In this document: positions 45,491 to 55,360 of the stretch, in pieces
Numbering within the stretch: position 1 is the first letter of the stretch
Layout of the letters: each line of letters begins with the position of its first letter
Assembly: GCF_000982415.1 (NCBI RefSeq)
Contig: NZ_LANI01000003.1
Coordinates: forward strand, 434,001 to 498,000
Source: Kiloniella litopenaei
GTDB taxonomy: Bacteria > Pseudomonadota > Alphaproteobacteria > Kiloniellales > Kiloniellaceae
Reading direction: 5' to 3'
Length of the DNA: 64,000 nt
Notes under the pieces: generated by a model
The model's input: the letters and a program-made list of their open reading frames with translations, nothing else
The model's database searches: none
Told to the model about the DNA's origin: nothing
Program-made: the position numbers and the translations under genes

Positions 45491-45829
45491 TCAGCCTGTA
45501 TCGCCAGGCTTTTCACTGAAATGATCCTGTAGCTTATTGCCTACACCATTCCATTCATCTGCATCAGCAGGCTTTTCACCCATACGAGTGATATTCGGCC
45601 AGATATCTGCCCACTTCTTGTTGAGGTCCATCACAGACTCAGAAGCAGGGTCAGTATCAGGCAGAATTGCTTCCGCAGGACATTCTGGCTCGCAAACACC
45701 GCAATCAATACATTCATCCGGATGAATGACGAGCATGTTTTCCCCTTCGTAGAAACAATCCACGGGGCAAACTTCAACGCAGTCCATATATTTGCATTTA
45801 ATGCAATTTTCCAGGACGACATATGTCAT
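45491..45829 (-). CDS. fdxA: Seven-iron ferredoxin (FdxA type)
   Basis: The 112-residue protein begins [17 protein letters not shown] and has two cysteine clusters: C9, C12, C17, C21 and then [12 protein letters not shown]. The pattern and the C-terminal extension are those of alphaproteobacterial FdxA with one [3Fe-4S] and one [4Fe-4S] cluster. It carries electrons in the cytoplasm. Its place next to carD is conserved. Confidence 0.93.
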   Translation of the reverse strand: MTYVVLENCIKCKYMDCVEVCPVDCFYEGENMLVIHPDECIDCGVCEPECPAEAILPDTDPASESVMDLNKKWADIWPNITRMGEKPADADEWNGVGNKLQDHFSEKPGDTG

Positions 45830-45917
45830 CGTCTAATCTCCACTTGGCTCCTGACCAACTACAGGATTTACCCTGTGTTATTTTTTGGCATTCCCGTTTG
45901 GGTTTATGAAAAAGGGC

Positions 45918-46400
45918 CTACCCTTTCAAGCCCAAACGAGCAAGAGCTTTTTTACGAGCATCACCGTTATCGCGATCAGACACATAGAGCAACCCGGCAA
46001 TTCGCCGCATCAAATTAGCTTCGTAATGGTGCAATTCGCCATCCGCATAGACAACTTCCCACATCATTTCCATAAACTCTGTGCGTTCTTCGGGGCTATG
46101 GCTATCATTGATAACCCGTGTAAAGGCAAAAAGTTGACTGGAGCTCCCCGCTTTCTCTTCAGCAAGTGAGAGCAGCTCAACACCATCTTCAGCGCTCAAG
46201 CCCAATCGACTCTGGATAAGTTCGATAATCTTTTCCCGCTCTTCAGGACCAAAATCATCGTCCATCCCGGCGGCTTCGACCATCAAAGCAGCCGCCGCAA
46301 CTTTTTTGTCGCTATGATGAACCAAAGCACCTTGCGGCTTTTGGGTAATTTCCCCCAACAATTCTTTTATCCGACCAAACAAATAACTGTCCTCAACCAT
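45918..46400 (-). CDS. TerB-like protein
   Basis: The 160-residue, all-helical protein matches the TerB/DjlA N-terminal family: DKKVAAAALMVEAAGMDDDF then FMEMMWEVVYADGELHHYE. The acidic D/E-rich helix pairs are thought to bind divalent metal. In this form it is widespread as a single gene in Alphaproteobacteria and not evidence of tellurite resistance. It lies 88 bp upstream of fdxA on the same strand. Confidence 0.85.
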   Translation of the reverse strand: MVEDSYLFGRIKELLGEITQKPQGALVHHSDKKVAAAALMVEAAGMDDDFGPEEREKIIELIQSRLGLSAEDGVELLSLAEEKAGSSSQLFAFTRVINDSHSPEERTEFMEMMWEVVYADGELHHYEANLMRRIAGLLYVSDRDNGDARKKALARLGLKG

Positions 46401-46539
46401 TATCTAAAGACACAGGGACACGCCAAAAAATCCTGCGATCAACCTCTTCAAGACAGTATCTTGAAGACATGCCCCATTAAGCATATCTATAATCTAGTGT
46501 CACCCCGGCGTTTAAACAACATTTCGCAGATCAGCTATC

Positions 46540-47211
46540 ATGACCTCCCAGCCCGCAAAATCATCTTCACCTGTCGCTGACCACAGACGTTATGCCCCGG
46601 CAACAGAACGCAACAGAGAAGCGATTTATGAGGTTTTGAAAAATAATCTGCCGGAAACAGGAACGTTACTAGAGATTGCCAGCGGAACAGGTGAACACGC
46701 CGCATGGATTGGGGCGCGCTTACCCGCCATTAGCTGGCAAACCAGTGAATATGACAGAGATCTTTTTCCCAGCATCAAGGCGCATATTCAGGCATCGGAA
46801 GCAAATAACATATCCCCCCCTGTTCATATTGATGTTATGCAAGACGACTGGGGGCTTGGAAAAGAAAAACAGGCACAATTCCAAAATAAAACCGACGCCA
46901 TCATCTGTGCCAATATGATACATATCGCCCCTTGGGACGCTGCAATCGGCCTCGTGCAAGGGGCATCAAGGCTTCTGAGCGAAAATGGTCATCTGTTTAT
47001 TTATGGCCCCTTCTTCCAAAGCGATGTGAAAACGGCCCCTTCAAATATCGAATTTGATCAATGGCTGAAGGAGCGAAATGCATCATGGGGCATTCGACAG
47101 CTCGATGATGTAAGAAACCTTGGTCATAATCATGGCCTTGTTCTTCACAAAATCCATACCATGCCAGCCAATAATCTTTTTCTACAGTTCAAGAAAACGA
47201 CCAACGTTTAG
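46540..47211 (+). CDS. DUF938 SAM-dependent methyltransferase
   Basis: The 223-residue protein has a class I methyltransferase fold. Motif I is LEIASGTGEHAAWIGARLP; PATERNREAI just before it and ANMIHIAPWDA are signatures of the DUF938 family. SAM binding is likely, but the acceptor is unknown. It is convergent with the LysR gene, only 2 bp between the stops. Confidence 0.88.
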   Translation: MTSQPAKSSSPVADHRRYAPATERNREAIYEVLKNNLPETGTLLEIASGTGEHAAWIGARLPAISWQTSEYDRDLFPSIKAHIQASEANNISPPVHIDVMQDDWGLGKEKQAQFQNKTDAIICANMIHIAPWDAAIGLVQGASRLLSENGHLFIYGPFFQSDVKTAPSNIEFDQWLKERNASWGIRQLDDVRNLGHNHGLVLHKIHTMPANNLFLQFKKTTNV

Positions 47212-47213
47212 GG

Positions 47214-48128
47214 CTAAGTACCACCCAGATCACTCCAAAGCGGCGAAGACATCGCTTCGTTTTGGATCCATGATAAAAATGCTTTGTTCTTTTTCCGTTG
47301 CGCATCGCGAGAAATAACAGTGTAAACTTGGCCATTGGGCACAAAGCCGAACGGCGCGACCAGACGGCCAGCACGAATATCTTCACTTACCAATGCCCAA
47401 GGGGCGATGGCAGCGCCCAATCCGCCCATCGCGGCCTCTAGCATAAAATAAATATGCTCCAGCTCCACCCCCTTATCAGTATCTGGCACCGAAATACCGG
47501 TGACCTCGGACCAATCCTGCCAAGCGGACCTTCGGGTTAAGCTGTGTAGCAAAGGCACCTCTTCCCGCCCCAAAAGACTTTGCGTCTCGGAAACAACAAA
47601 TCGCGTTTCCAGTTCCGGAGTCATGACCGGCCCCACCAATTCAGCAAACAAAGGAGTAACATCAACATTTGGTGGCCAACTATTATCGCCCACAACAATC
47701 GCCAGATCGCACGCGGCATTTGCGAGATTAGGTATCACCGTCGTTGTACTCAAACGTACATCAATATTTGGATAATGCGCGGAAAAGCGATGTAAACGCG
47801 GCAAAAGCCATCGCATCATAAAGGTTCCGATACAGGCGACATCCAATGCCCCCTCTTCACTATCAACAACGCTGGCAATAGTCATTTCAAGCTGATCAAA
47901 AATTGCCGTCAATTGCGGCTGTAACTTTACCCCCGCCTCGGTCAACTGCAATCGATTGCGCGGCCCTTCGAACAGACGCACCCCCATGACATCTTCGAGA
48001 TGACGGATCTGTTTGCTAATCGCCCCATAGGTAACATTTAGCTCCTGCGCGGCATCAATCATACGACCTTTTCGGGCAGTAACTTCAAAAGCCCGGATTG
48101 CATTCAAGGGCGGTAACGACGATCGATT
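47214..48128 (-). CDS. LysR-family regulator, GcvA-like, divergent from an EamA transporter
   Basis: From ATG 48128 the protein has 304 residues: an N-terminal helix-turn-helix (LNAIRAFEVTARKGRMIDAA then TYGAISKQIRHLEDVMG) and an effector domain. A GTG at 48146 could add six residues. It is divergent from the EamA-family exporter with a 143-bp AT-rich gap, so it probably regulates that gene. It is more like GcvA than other LysR groups; its ligand is unknown. Confidence 0.85.
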   Translation of the reverse strand, partial: NRSSLPPLNAIRAFEVTARKGRMIDAAQELNVTYGAISKQIRHLEDVMGVRLFEGPRNRLQLTEAGVKLQPQLTAIFDQLEMTIASVVDSEEGALDVACIGTFMMRWLLPRLHRFSAHYPNIDVRLSTTTVIPNLANAACDLAIVVGDNSWPPNVDVTPLFAELVGPVMTPELETRFVVSETQSLLGREEVPLLHSLTRRSAWQDWSEVTGISVPDTDKGVELEHIYFMLEAAMGGLGAAIAPWALVSEDIRAGRLVAPFGFVPNGQVYTVISRDAQRKKNKAFLSWIQNEAMSSPLWSDLGGT

Positions 48129-48271
48129 CATAATAGTTTTTCTCACATATACTAGAGAAATGATCGATTTATTCTTTGTAAATCAAACGATTTAATCAAC
48201 AAACTTTTTCAAAAGTGAGAAAAAATCATAATCAATTATTTTAATGCCGCAATCGGAAAGCACCTCTTTTA

Positions 48272-49114
48272 ATGGACACAATCGTCTTTCTTGCCATAAT
48301 GGTTGGCGCCTTGATGCATGCCGGATGGAACGCCGTTATCAAGATTGGTCTGGACCGCTTTTCGGCCATTCTTTTACTTTCACTTTTTCAAGGTGCGATT
48401 TCCTTCACCCTCATTCCCTTTTTCCCCGCCATCGCCGGTGATGCCTGGCCATGGCTGTTTGCCTCTATCCTGTTACACGTCGGATACAAATTTTTCCTGA
48501 TCAAAGCTTATGCTTTGGGGGACCTAAGCCAGATATATCCGCTCGCACGAGGAACAGCCCCGTTAATCGTCTCTGTCATTAGCGTCCTGTATCTGGGTGA
48601 AGTGCTTTCACTGACCAACGCCCTTGGCATTGTCTCTATCGGTCTGGGCATCATGGCCATGGCAATAAGCAAGGGGCCTGACACACCACCTCTCTCAAGA
48701 AAAGCACTGGTCTTTGCCTTTTGCACAGCTTCTTTTACAGCTGCCTATACACTCGTTGACGGGATCGGCGCACGGCTGTCTTTCAATGCATCAAGCTTCA
48801 CTCTATGGCTATTCGCTGGCGATAGCCTGATCATGCTGGCCTCTGCTTTGGTGCTTAGAGGCAGAGGAGCAATTACAAAGACCTTGCCGGAATGGAAAAG
48901 CGGTTTGGTAGCTGGCGCTCTTTCGCTCGGATCCTACTGGATTGCCATATGGGCAATGACCAAAGCCCCAATCGCGCTGGTTTCCGGCCTACGGGAAAGC
49001 AGTGTGCTATTCGCAATGTTCATTGCAGTCTTCTTGCTGAAAGAAAAAGCCGGGATCGTCAGGTGGTTGGCCGCCTTTTCTATCGGAACAGGGATTCTTC
49101 TTACCCGCTTCTAA
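48272..49114 (+). CDS. EamA-family (DMT superfamily) transporter
   Basis: The 280-residue membrane protein has about ten helices arranged as two EamA repeats (the second begins near residue 145). The segments YPLARGTAPLIVSVISVL and SGLRESSVLFAMFIAVFLL are the matching conserved ends of the two repeats. Such proteins export or import metabolites; the substrate cannot be told from sequence. Confidence 0.88.
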   Translation: MDTIVFLAIMVGALMHAGWNAVIKIGLDRFSAILLLSLFQGAISFTLIPFFPAIAGDAWPWLFASILLHVGYKFFLIKAYALGDLSQIYPLARGTAPLIVSVISVLYLGEVLSLTNALGIVSIGLGIMAMAISKGPDTPPLSRKALVFAFCTASFTAAYTLVDGIGARLSFNASSFTLWLFAGDSLIMLASALVLRGRGAITKTLPEWKSGLVAGALSLGSYWIAIWAMTKAPIALVSGLRESSVLFAMFIAVFLLKEKAGIVRWLAAFSIGTGILLTRF

Positions 49115-49205
49115 CACGCCACACACCAACGTCTCACTGTCCAAGGATCAGTATTACGAGAAGCTAAAGAATTAATGATATCAATAGAAGAGTAATATCC
49201 CTTCT

Positions 49206-49601
49206 CTACGGAAGGTGATCAACTTTAGGTATTGCCACTAAGTCCCGATCCCAAGTAGCTCTGCTAGACATACAGATATGAGCATTTGGGCGAATGGATA
49301 TATCACTATCCAGACTGCCAGCAGGCACCACGAGCAATTCTCCTCCCATTTGCATATTGGGAACCGCCGAACCACACACAGAACAAAAACTTCTTGAGTG
49401 TTGCGTTTCCGGCACCCGATACGTCTTAATTTTCTCTTGGCCTGAAGACCAATTTATTACCGCAGTTGTGGAAAACAAATTGGCGGCATGAGCCGTGCCC
49501 GTTCCCTTTTGACAGCGCGAGCAATGACAAAGAAAAAACTGATTAAATTCGCCAGAGATCTCAAAGGTGACTGTTTTACAAAGACAAGACCCAACTATCA
49601 T
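49206..49601 (-). CDS. GFA/CENP-V-family zinc protein
   Basis: The 131-residue protein shows the GFA zinc pattern: GSCLCKTVTFEI, CHCSRCQKGTG, and FCSVCGSAVP. The family was named after a proposed glutathione-dependent formaldehyde-activating enzyme, but most members have no proven function. It is a single gene, near the S4 protein. Confidence 0.88.
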   Translation of the reverse strand: MIVGSCLCKTVTFEISGEFNQFFLCHCSRCQKGTGTAHAANLFSTTAVINWSSGQEKIKTYRVPETQHSRSFCSVCGSAVPNMQMGGELLVVPAGSLDSDISIRPNAHICMSSRATWDRDLVAIPKVDHLP

Positions 49602-49664
49602 CTAAGCAACAACCTTTCTATTCCTGTTAAAGGGCATAGTTATGATAAAGGCAAAAAGCCCCCA

Positions 49665-50060
49665 TCAATCTGCTTCCCGAAGCTTGTCTATATCTCGACG
49701 GTCTTTTTTCGTCGGGCGCCCCGCCCCCATATCGCGAACAGCAGTATTCCCAATAGGAACGGCCTTCGGGGATTTCTGATTATCGATCGGGGCAAGATCT
49801 TCGTACAATTCACGCGCTTCTGGGGCTGGCCCACGGCGACTTCCCAAAGCCAGGATTTTAACAACACGTATGTTGGCCCCCTGCGTAAAAGTCAGGACAT
49901 CATCAGGCTTAATCAACTGACTGGCTTTGCTTACCGCTTTGCCACCGATACGTACCCGGCCACCATTACAAACCGTACTGGCGATTGAGCGGGTTTTGAA
50001 AAAACGGGCGTACCAAAGCCATTTATCAATGCGAAGACTTGCCTTTTCATCACCAGCCAT
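49665..50060 (-). CDS. S4-domain RNA-binding protein (Hsp15-like)
   Basis: The 131-residue protein begins with an S4 domain (SLRIDKWLWYARFFKTRSIA then GGRVRIGGKAV) and has a basic C-terminal tail (GRPTKKDRRDIDKL). Hsp15-like proteins bind stalled 50S subunits. It starts 11 bp after the stop of the large helicase gene, so the two are in one transcript, a conserved alphaproteobacterial pair. Confidence 0.9.
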   Translation of the reverse strand: MAGDEKASLRIDKWLWYARFFKTRSIASTVCNGGRVRIGGKAVSKASQLIKPDDVLTFTQGANIRVVKILALGSRRGPAPEARELYEDLAPIDNQKSPKAVPIGNTAVRDMGAGRPTKKDRRDIDKLREAD

Positions 50061-50071
50061 CGCAGACCCAT

Positions 50072-52825
50072 CTAGCGTTTGAAAGACATGTCCTGAAGCA
50101 CAGCAAAAGGTGAATCCGCCATTCTGGCTTTTTCAGCTTCGACCTGTTTTTTCCGGGCTTCTTTTTTTCTGGGGTCCTGTTTCTTCGGCCCCCGCAAGCC
50201 AAAGGCCGTGATACCGCCCTTTAGTCTGTTTGGATGGAACCGCAGAGATTTAAGAACAAAGGCAATCTGTTGGTCATCCAGACCAGAGACTTTTCTCATT
50301 TCGTCATTAATCACGAAGGATCCCGCTGGAAGCTTCAGATCATCTTCTGCTTTTTTCGCTTCGGGTGCTTCACTCTCAGCTTTATCCACCGCTTTCACCT
50401 CGACTTCGGAACCCGCTTTGGGATCAGACGCAGTAACAGCAGTATCATCAACAATCGGCGTTTCTACAGCAGGCGTTGCAATTTCAACAACTTTAGCTTT
50501 GGAATCAGCTTCCTTTTTATCCGATTTCTTTTCGCCGTCATCCTTGCTCAAGCGAAGCAGCTTATAGGCTTCGTGGGAAATCCGCTCCAAAACATCAGCC
50601 CGCAGAACAAGCTCACGCCCTTTGCGGTTTGAAAGATGACGGTAACCAACAGATGCACAAAAAATATCTTTCTGCGCGTCGGACGGTGTGAAGTATTTGC
50701 TCTCGAAATCAGGGAGCTCGGGAACAGAAGTTTCGTTCCATGCCGCCCATAGCAGCGCACGAATCCGACTTGGCCTTGGGCGATTCAAATTCGGCAGAAA
50801 AACGCTTTCCCGCCCCAGGCGCAGTCCCAGATCCGCCAAGGCTTTCCGGTCAGCTTTACTCAGGCCGTTAATCTGATCGCGCAGCAGATAGCGCGGAACC
50901 AGGCCCAAGCCTTCAATGACCTGAAAAGCAATACCGCGAGCGGTTCCCTCAAGTTTGGCATCGGACAAATAGAACAAAGGTTTCAGTTGTGCCCGCAGAT
51001 GACGTTCCAACCACCCCACAAGACGGAGTCTGATTTTTTCGCGCATCGGGCTATCAATGAACTCGGTTGAATAGACGTCAACAGCAGGGTTGAGTGAGCT
51101 TTCGCCCTTGATCAGCTTGCCAACCGGGATACCACGCCACGTCAGCTCACCAGAATCATTCAACAGGAACGATCCGTCGTTATCTTCTTCGAGCATCGAG
51201 ACCCGTGCAGGCATTTCACTCAGCAATGTTTTGCGCGCAGCTGTCAGCCCCGGCTTGATATCCGATCCCTGAAGACTTTCATCCAGAACAAAAGAGAACC
51301 CGACGATACGCCCAAGGAGTTCACCTTCGACAATAACATCACCATTTGCTTTAACCGCTGACACTATATTTTCTCCCGCCCGAAGGCTTCGTACTAATTT
51401 TGCTGCCCGTCTATCGACAAACCTTTGAGTTAGACGCTCGTGAAGTGCGTCCGATAACCGATCTTCTATCGCACGACTGACGCCTTGCCAATGCTCATTA
51501 TCTCTTATCCAGTCTGACCGATGACTAATATAGGTCCAGGTCCTGATATGAGAAATGCGCGATACCAAAGTATCAATGTCGCCATCAATGCGATCAATAC
51601 GCTTGATTTGAGTTGCAATCCAATCTTCCGGAAGCACCCCATGGTTGCTCATCAAATAATGATATATCTGAGAAAGCAACCGAATATGTTGATCTGTCAG
51701 AATTTTTCTGAAATCCGGAACCTGACAGACCTCCCAAAGCAGCTTGACCCGTGACGGGTTTGTTGCGCTGTGTTGAACAGTGCTTTCCTGTGCCAGCGCC
51801 ATTAATGCCTGGTGATCTTCCGCATCGCGCACTCGTGACAGAATTTTGTCATCTGCCCGTCTTTCCAAAGAAGCAATCAACTGTTCTGGCGAACGATAGT
51901 CCAGATCAGCATTGCGCCAATAGATAACACGCAACGGGTCATAATCATGATTCTCGACACGGGCGATCAGATCGTCATCTAACGGACCGACATTATTTGT
52001 GGTTCCAAAGGTCCCGTCCCGGGTATGGCGCCCAGCGCGTCCGGCAATCTGTCCGACTTCTGATGCATAGAGGTAACGTGAAATACGGCCATCAAACTTT
52101 TCCATTCTGGAAAAGGCCACATGGTTCACATCAAGGTTCAGCCCCATCCCGATTGCATCAGTTGCCACCAGATAATCAACATCACCGTTTTCGAACAACT
52201 CCACCTGGGCATTTCTGGTCCGCGGACTCAAAGCCCCCAGCACCACGGCGGTTCCCCCCCGGTGCTGGCGAATGGTTTCAGCCAGCTGATAGACATCTGT
52301 CGCAGAGAAAGCAACCACTGCGGACCGTGGCGGCAAGCGTACAATCTTTTTGCTACCGGAAAAGCTCAGGTTTGAAAAACGGGGCCGTTCAATAAACTCG
52401 ATATCCCTGACAAGCTTTTTAAGGATCGGCGCTATCGTGCTCGATCCCATAAACATGGTCTCGGCGGTGCCGCGTGCATTCAACAGCCTGTCGGTAAAGA
52501 TATGCCCCCGTTCCTCATCCGCCGCCAGTTGAATTTCATCAACGGCCAGAAACTCGACCAGCTTATCCACCGGCATGGATTCAACTGTACAAAAGAAATA
52601 ACGGGCAGATTTGGGTAAGATCTTTTCTTCACCCGTCACCAAGGCACACTTTGAGGCCCCTTTTATGGCGACGGCTTTGTCATAGTTCTCCCGGGCCAAT
52701 AGCCGCAAGGGAAAACCAATCATGCCCGAGCTATAACCAAGCATCCGTTCCATCGCCAAATAGGTTTTACCCGTATTTGTCGGCCCAAGAACGGCTGTGA
52801 TTTTAGCTGATGCGAGAAAGCTCAT
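50072..52825 (-). CDS. Suv3-like DExH RNA helicase
   Basis: The 917-residue protein has Walker A LGPTNTGKTYLAMER at the N-terminus, the DExH-type box FLAVDEIQLA near residue 95 and motif VI QIAGRAGRHTRDGTFG. The layout is that of Suv3/MgpS helicases, which act in RNA decay in mitochondria and probably in Alphaproteobacteria. After about residue 770 a low-complexity acidic Ala/Glu/Lys-rich stretch is followed by a conserved tail rich in Lys/Arg. The Shine-Dalgarno (AGGAGG, 52836-52831) can pair with an upstream CCTCCT. Confidence 0.9.
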   Translation of the reverse strand: MSFLASAKITAVLGPTNTGKTYLAMERMLGYSSGMIGFPLRLLARENYDKAVAIKGASKCALVTGEEKILPKSARYFFCTVESMPVDKLVEFLAVDEIQLAADEERGHIFTDRLLNARGTAETMFMGSSTIAPILKKLVRDIEFIERPRFSNLSFSGSKKIVRLPPRSAVVAFSATDVYQLAETIRQHRGGTAVVLGALSPRTRNAQVELFENGDVDYLVATDAIGMGLNLDVNHVAFSRMEKFDGRISRYLYASEVGQIAGRAGRHTRDGTFGTTNNVGPLDDDLIARVENHDYDPLRVIYWRNADLDYRSPEQLIASLERRADDKILSRVRDAEDHQALMALAQESTVQHSATNPSRVKLLWEVCQVPDFRKILTDQHIRLLSQIYHYLMSNHGVLPEDWIATQIKRIDRIDGDIDTLVSRISHIRTWTYISHRSDWIRDNEHWQGVSRAIEDRLSDALHERLTQRFVDRRAAKLVRSLRAGENIVSAVKANGDVIVEGELLGRIVGFSFVLDESLQGSDIKPGLTAARKTLLSEMPARVSMLEEDNDGSFLLNDSGELTWRGIPVGKLIKGESSLNPAVDVYSTEFIDSPMREKIRLRLVGWLERHLRAQLKPLFYLSDAKLEGTARGIAFQVIEGLGLVPRYLLRDQINGLSKADRKALADLGLRLGRESVFLPNLNRPRPSRIRALLWAAWNETSVPELPDFESKYFTPSDAQKDIFCASVGYRHLSNRKGRELVLRADVLERISHEAYKLLRLSKDDGEKKSDKKEADSKAKVVEIATPAVETPIVDDTAVTASDPKAGSEVEVKAVDKAESEAPEAKKAEDDLKLPAGSFVINDEMRKVSGLDDQQIAFVLKSLRFHPNRLKGGITAFGLRGPKKQDPRKKEARKKQVEAEKARMADSPFAVLQDMSFKR

Positions 52826-52830
52826 CTATC

Positions 52831-52848
52831 CCTCCTACACAAAGGAGG
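52831..52848 (-). promoter_or_regulatory. Hairpin covering the helicase Shine-Dalgarno
   Basis: On the minus strand CCTCCT (52848-52843), a 6-nt loop TTGTGT and AGGAGG (52836-52831) form a perfect 6-bp stem. AGGAGG is the ribosome site 5-10 nt before ATG 52825. Such a stem could hold back translation at low temperature or until bound by a factor. Confidence 0.45.
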
Positions 52849-53046
52849 TGGTAATTACAGAACACGTAAAAATCCAAATCAAAAATTATGAGATGATTTT
52901 ATACACAGAAAATCAACAGAAGAAAATGTAATTAAGACGCCAAGCCTACTAATAAAACAGCAGCTTTTCAGCTTGCTAAACGAAATCGACCAAGACACCA
53001 TGGACAATAAATTTAGACCACGTCCAAAGCAATTAGGTTGAGAACT

Positions 53047-53484
53047 TTACAAGGTCCGAGGTTCAGTTGGTACATGCAACACCCGCCAATAGCTTTCAAA
53101 CATGTTCACAACATCAATAAAGTTGATCCCTGCTTCTTCTTTCACAAAATAGCCAGCTACTTTTTTATTATAACTTTCGACGATATCCTGGTCCGATTTT
53201 GACGTTGTCAACACAAAAACCAAGGTATCATCAAGTTCTGGATCAGCGCGTAATTTATCAAGAAATTCCAAACCATTCATTCGGGGCATCTGAAGATCCA
53301 GCAAAACCATAAAGGGATAGGGTACAGCCCCACCTTTCAATAACTCAAACGCCTCCACACCATCATGAGCCCGGATAATGGAATTACCAATCCGTTGTTT
53401 CAGAAAGCTACGCTCAATAGATGCTGCATCAATATCATCATCTTCCACCAGCAATAAGGTAACTTCGCTTGTATCGGCTTTCAT
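53047..53484 (-). CDS. Rcp1-like single-domain response regulator
   Basis: From ATG 53484 (GGAG 9 nt before) the protein is 145 residues with a receiver domain only. The acidic pocket is LLVEDDDIDAAS, the phospho-accepting Asp is in VLLDLQMPRMNG, Thr in VLTTSKS, and Lys in YFVKEE. The LLVEDDDID and PRMNGLEFL forms are typical of Rcp1-type regulators that pair with phytochrome-like or CHASE kinases. It lies 47 bp downstream of such a kinase. Confidence 0.9.
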   Translation of the reverse strand: MKADTSEVTLLLVEDDDIDAASIERSFLKQRIGNSIIRAHDGVEAFELLKGGAVPYPFMVLLDLQMPRMNGLEFLDKLRADPELDDTLVFVLTTSKSDQDIVESYNKKVAGYFVKEEAGINFIDVVNMFESYWRVLHVPTEPRTL

Positions 53485-53531
53485 CCACAATTCTCCGTAA
53501 GTTCAGGCGTTACAGTTATCAAAATATTCCT

Positions 53532-55301
53532 TTATTCGAAAGGCCAAAAGATAATGTAACAAGTACCCCGTTCTCGATTTTCTTCCAATTGAAATGTCCC
53601 CTTGTGGTGCTCAACGATTTTCTTGACCATAGCAAGCCCCATACCACTTCCTTCAACCTTGTCTCGGGGTTGAAGTGTCTGAAACATTTCCAATGCTTTG
53701 CTATGCATATCATCAGGAATTCCCGGGCCATCATCCTCAACCCGAATGAAATGTCCATGATCACGCTCTTCATAGATAATCTTGATAATGCCGTTCTCTT
53801 TATCGTGATGCTTGATTGAGTTTGAAATAAGGTTACGCAGCACAATATCTAATGGAACACGAGGTATATTAATGGTTATATCCGGCACTTCACATGAAAA
53901 CTTTTGGTCTTTCCCATGTAAAACTAAAATATCATTAGATATTTGTCGTAGAGAAACTGGCTCACTGGAATATTCAAACCGACCAACTTTTGAATAGTCC
54001 AACAAATCTTTCAACAAAGTCATCATTCGCTGACAACGTCCTTTGACCATGCCGATATGTTCTTTGGACTTTTCGGGCAACAAATCCCTGCAGTCTTCTT
54101 CAATCCAGCTAACAACCTGGTTTATGGAATTAAGGGGGGCCTTGAGATCATGTGACGCAACATAGGCAAACTGCTCCAGATCATGATTGGTTTTTATCAA
54201 ACGCTGTGATTCATCCCGTAATGCCGCGGTCATTTTATCAGCATAGGCCAAGGCTTTACGATTAACTCTGGTCAAAAAAACGAACAATGCCAATAACATG
54301 CTGTCAATCACCAATCCCCCAATCAAAATCCAGGACGGCTGATCATTGGATGGATCTTCTCTGAAACTCAAGCCGGATTCAATGTTGAATAGCCACGTTC
54401 TACCGTACATCTCAACCCCAACATTTTTAACAAAAAGCGGGTTATCATCCCTGGGATTAGCAGCATTCGCACCTTGATCATCATCTGCATATAAAAGGGT
54501 TTCATTATCGCTGATTTTAATCCGGACCTGTCGATTTTCACTCGCCAGTGTTCCCAACATCAGCTTGCTCATGATAAAGGGTGCATAAGTTACACCAACG
54601 ATATCAGCGCGACGATCATCAATGGTTTCTGGCTTTTTCCCCTCTTTATAAAAAGGCGTATAGAACAAGAAACCAGGTGTTTTTTTTGCATCCTGAACCA
54701 ACACAATAGGACCTGTGATCTGTGCTTTCCCTGTGTCTCTTGCTTTTTGGATCGCTGAATAACGGTTATTTTCAAAGGCCATATCAAGCCCCACGGCTTT
54801 TGCATTATTCTTGGATGGTTCGATATATGTGATCGGCCAGTATTCTTTTTCTTTGTGTGCCGGGTGTAAACCATAGTCCGGGCGTAGTTTTCGTTCTTCC
54901 GCAAGATAGTCTTCAAGTTGAGCGGGCTTAATATTGTATATCACGCCAATCCCATTGATCCCCGGATACACCTGATCTAAATCAAGACTACTTGCATAGA
55001 TAAGCCATTGTGAGTAATTTGTTTTTCCTCTGTTAGCATCCAAAAAAGCAACCCCACCCCAAAGAGCATTTTCATAAAGATGCATTCTCTCTTCGACGAG
55101 GCCGATTACCTGTTCGGCCTGACGCTGAAATTTTTCCTGATTTTTTTGAGCAACCTGCTCACTGGCAATATACCAAGCGCCAACCGTCAAAATAATTGAT
55201 AAAAAAACCACCAACCAGTGAACCCAGTGCAAAGATCCTCTGCGTACCAGCTGACTTCGTTCTTCGGTTTCTAGTGAATCAGCTTTATTGACCTCGGCCA
55301 T
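53532..55301 (-). CDS. CHASE-domain sensor histidine kinase
   Basis: The 589-residue protein has a first membrane helix near 27-47, a periplasmic CHASE domain to about 310 (GINGIGVIYNI, then FLFYTPFYKEG), a second helix near 320-340, and the kinase core. The phosphorylated His is in YVASHDLKAPLNSINQV, the N box is LRNLISNSIKHH, and the G boxes are VEDDGPGIPDD and GSGMGLAMVKKIVEHH. The core is of the phytochrome-like HWE-independent HisKA class. It is the middle gene of the leftward cluster and probably phosphorylates the Rcp1-like regulator. Confidence 0.9.
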   Translation of the reverse strand: MAEVNKADSLETEERSQLVRRGSLHWVHWLVVFLSIILTVGAWYIASEQVAQKNQEKFQRQAEQVIGLVEERMHLYENALWGGVAFLDANRGKTNYSQWLIYASSLDLDQVYPGINGIGVIYNIKPAQLEDYLAEERKLRPDYGLHPAHKEKEYWPITYIEPSKNNAKAVGLDMAFENNRYSAIQKARDTGKAQITGPIVLVQDAKKTPGFLFYTPFYKEGKKPETIDDRRADIVGVTYAPFIMSKLMLGTLASENRQVRIKISDNETLLYADDDQGANAANPRDDNPLFVKNVGVEMYGRTWLFNIESGLSFREDPSNDQPSWILIGGLVIDSMLLALFVFLTRVNRKALAYADKMTAALRDESQRLIKTNHDLEQFAYVASHDLKAPLNSINQVVSWIEEDCRDLLPEKSKEHIGMVKGRCQRMMTLLKDLLDYSKVGRFEYSSEPVSLRQISNDILVLHGKDQKFSCEVPDITINIPRVPLDIVLRNLISNSIKHHDKENGIIKIIYEERDHGHFIRVEDDGPGIPDDMHSKALEMFQTLQPRDKVEGSGMGLAMVKKIVEHHKGTFQLEENRERGTCYIIFWPFE

Positions 55302-55360
55302 TTTACGTTTCCTGAAAATTTCAAAAAAGGGATCGCTTTGTTTAGGAAGGATAAATGATT

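Noticed and set aside
45918-46400. Tellurite resistance function
   Set aside because: The protein has only the TerB-like fold and no other ter gene is nearby; a resistance role is not supported.
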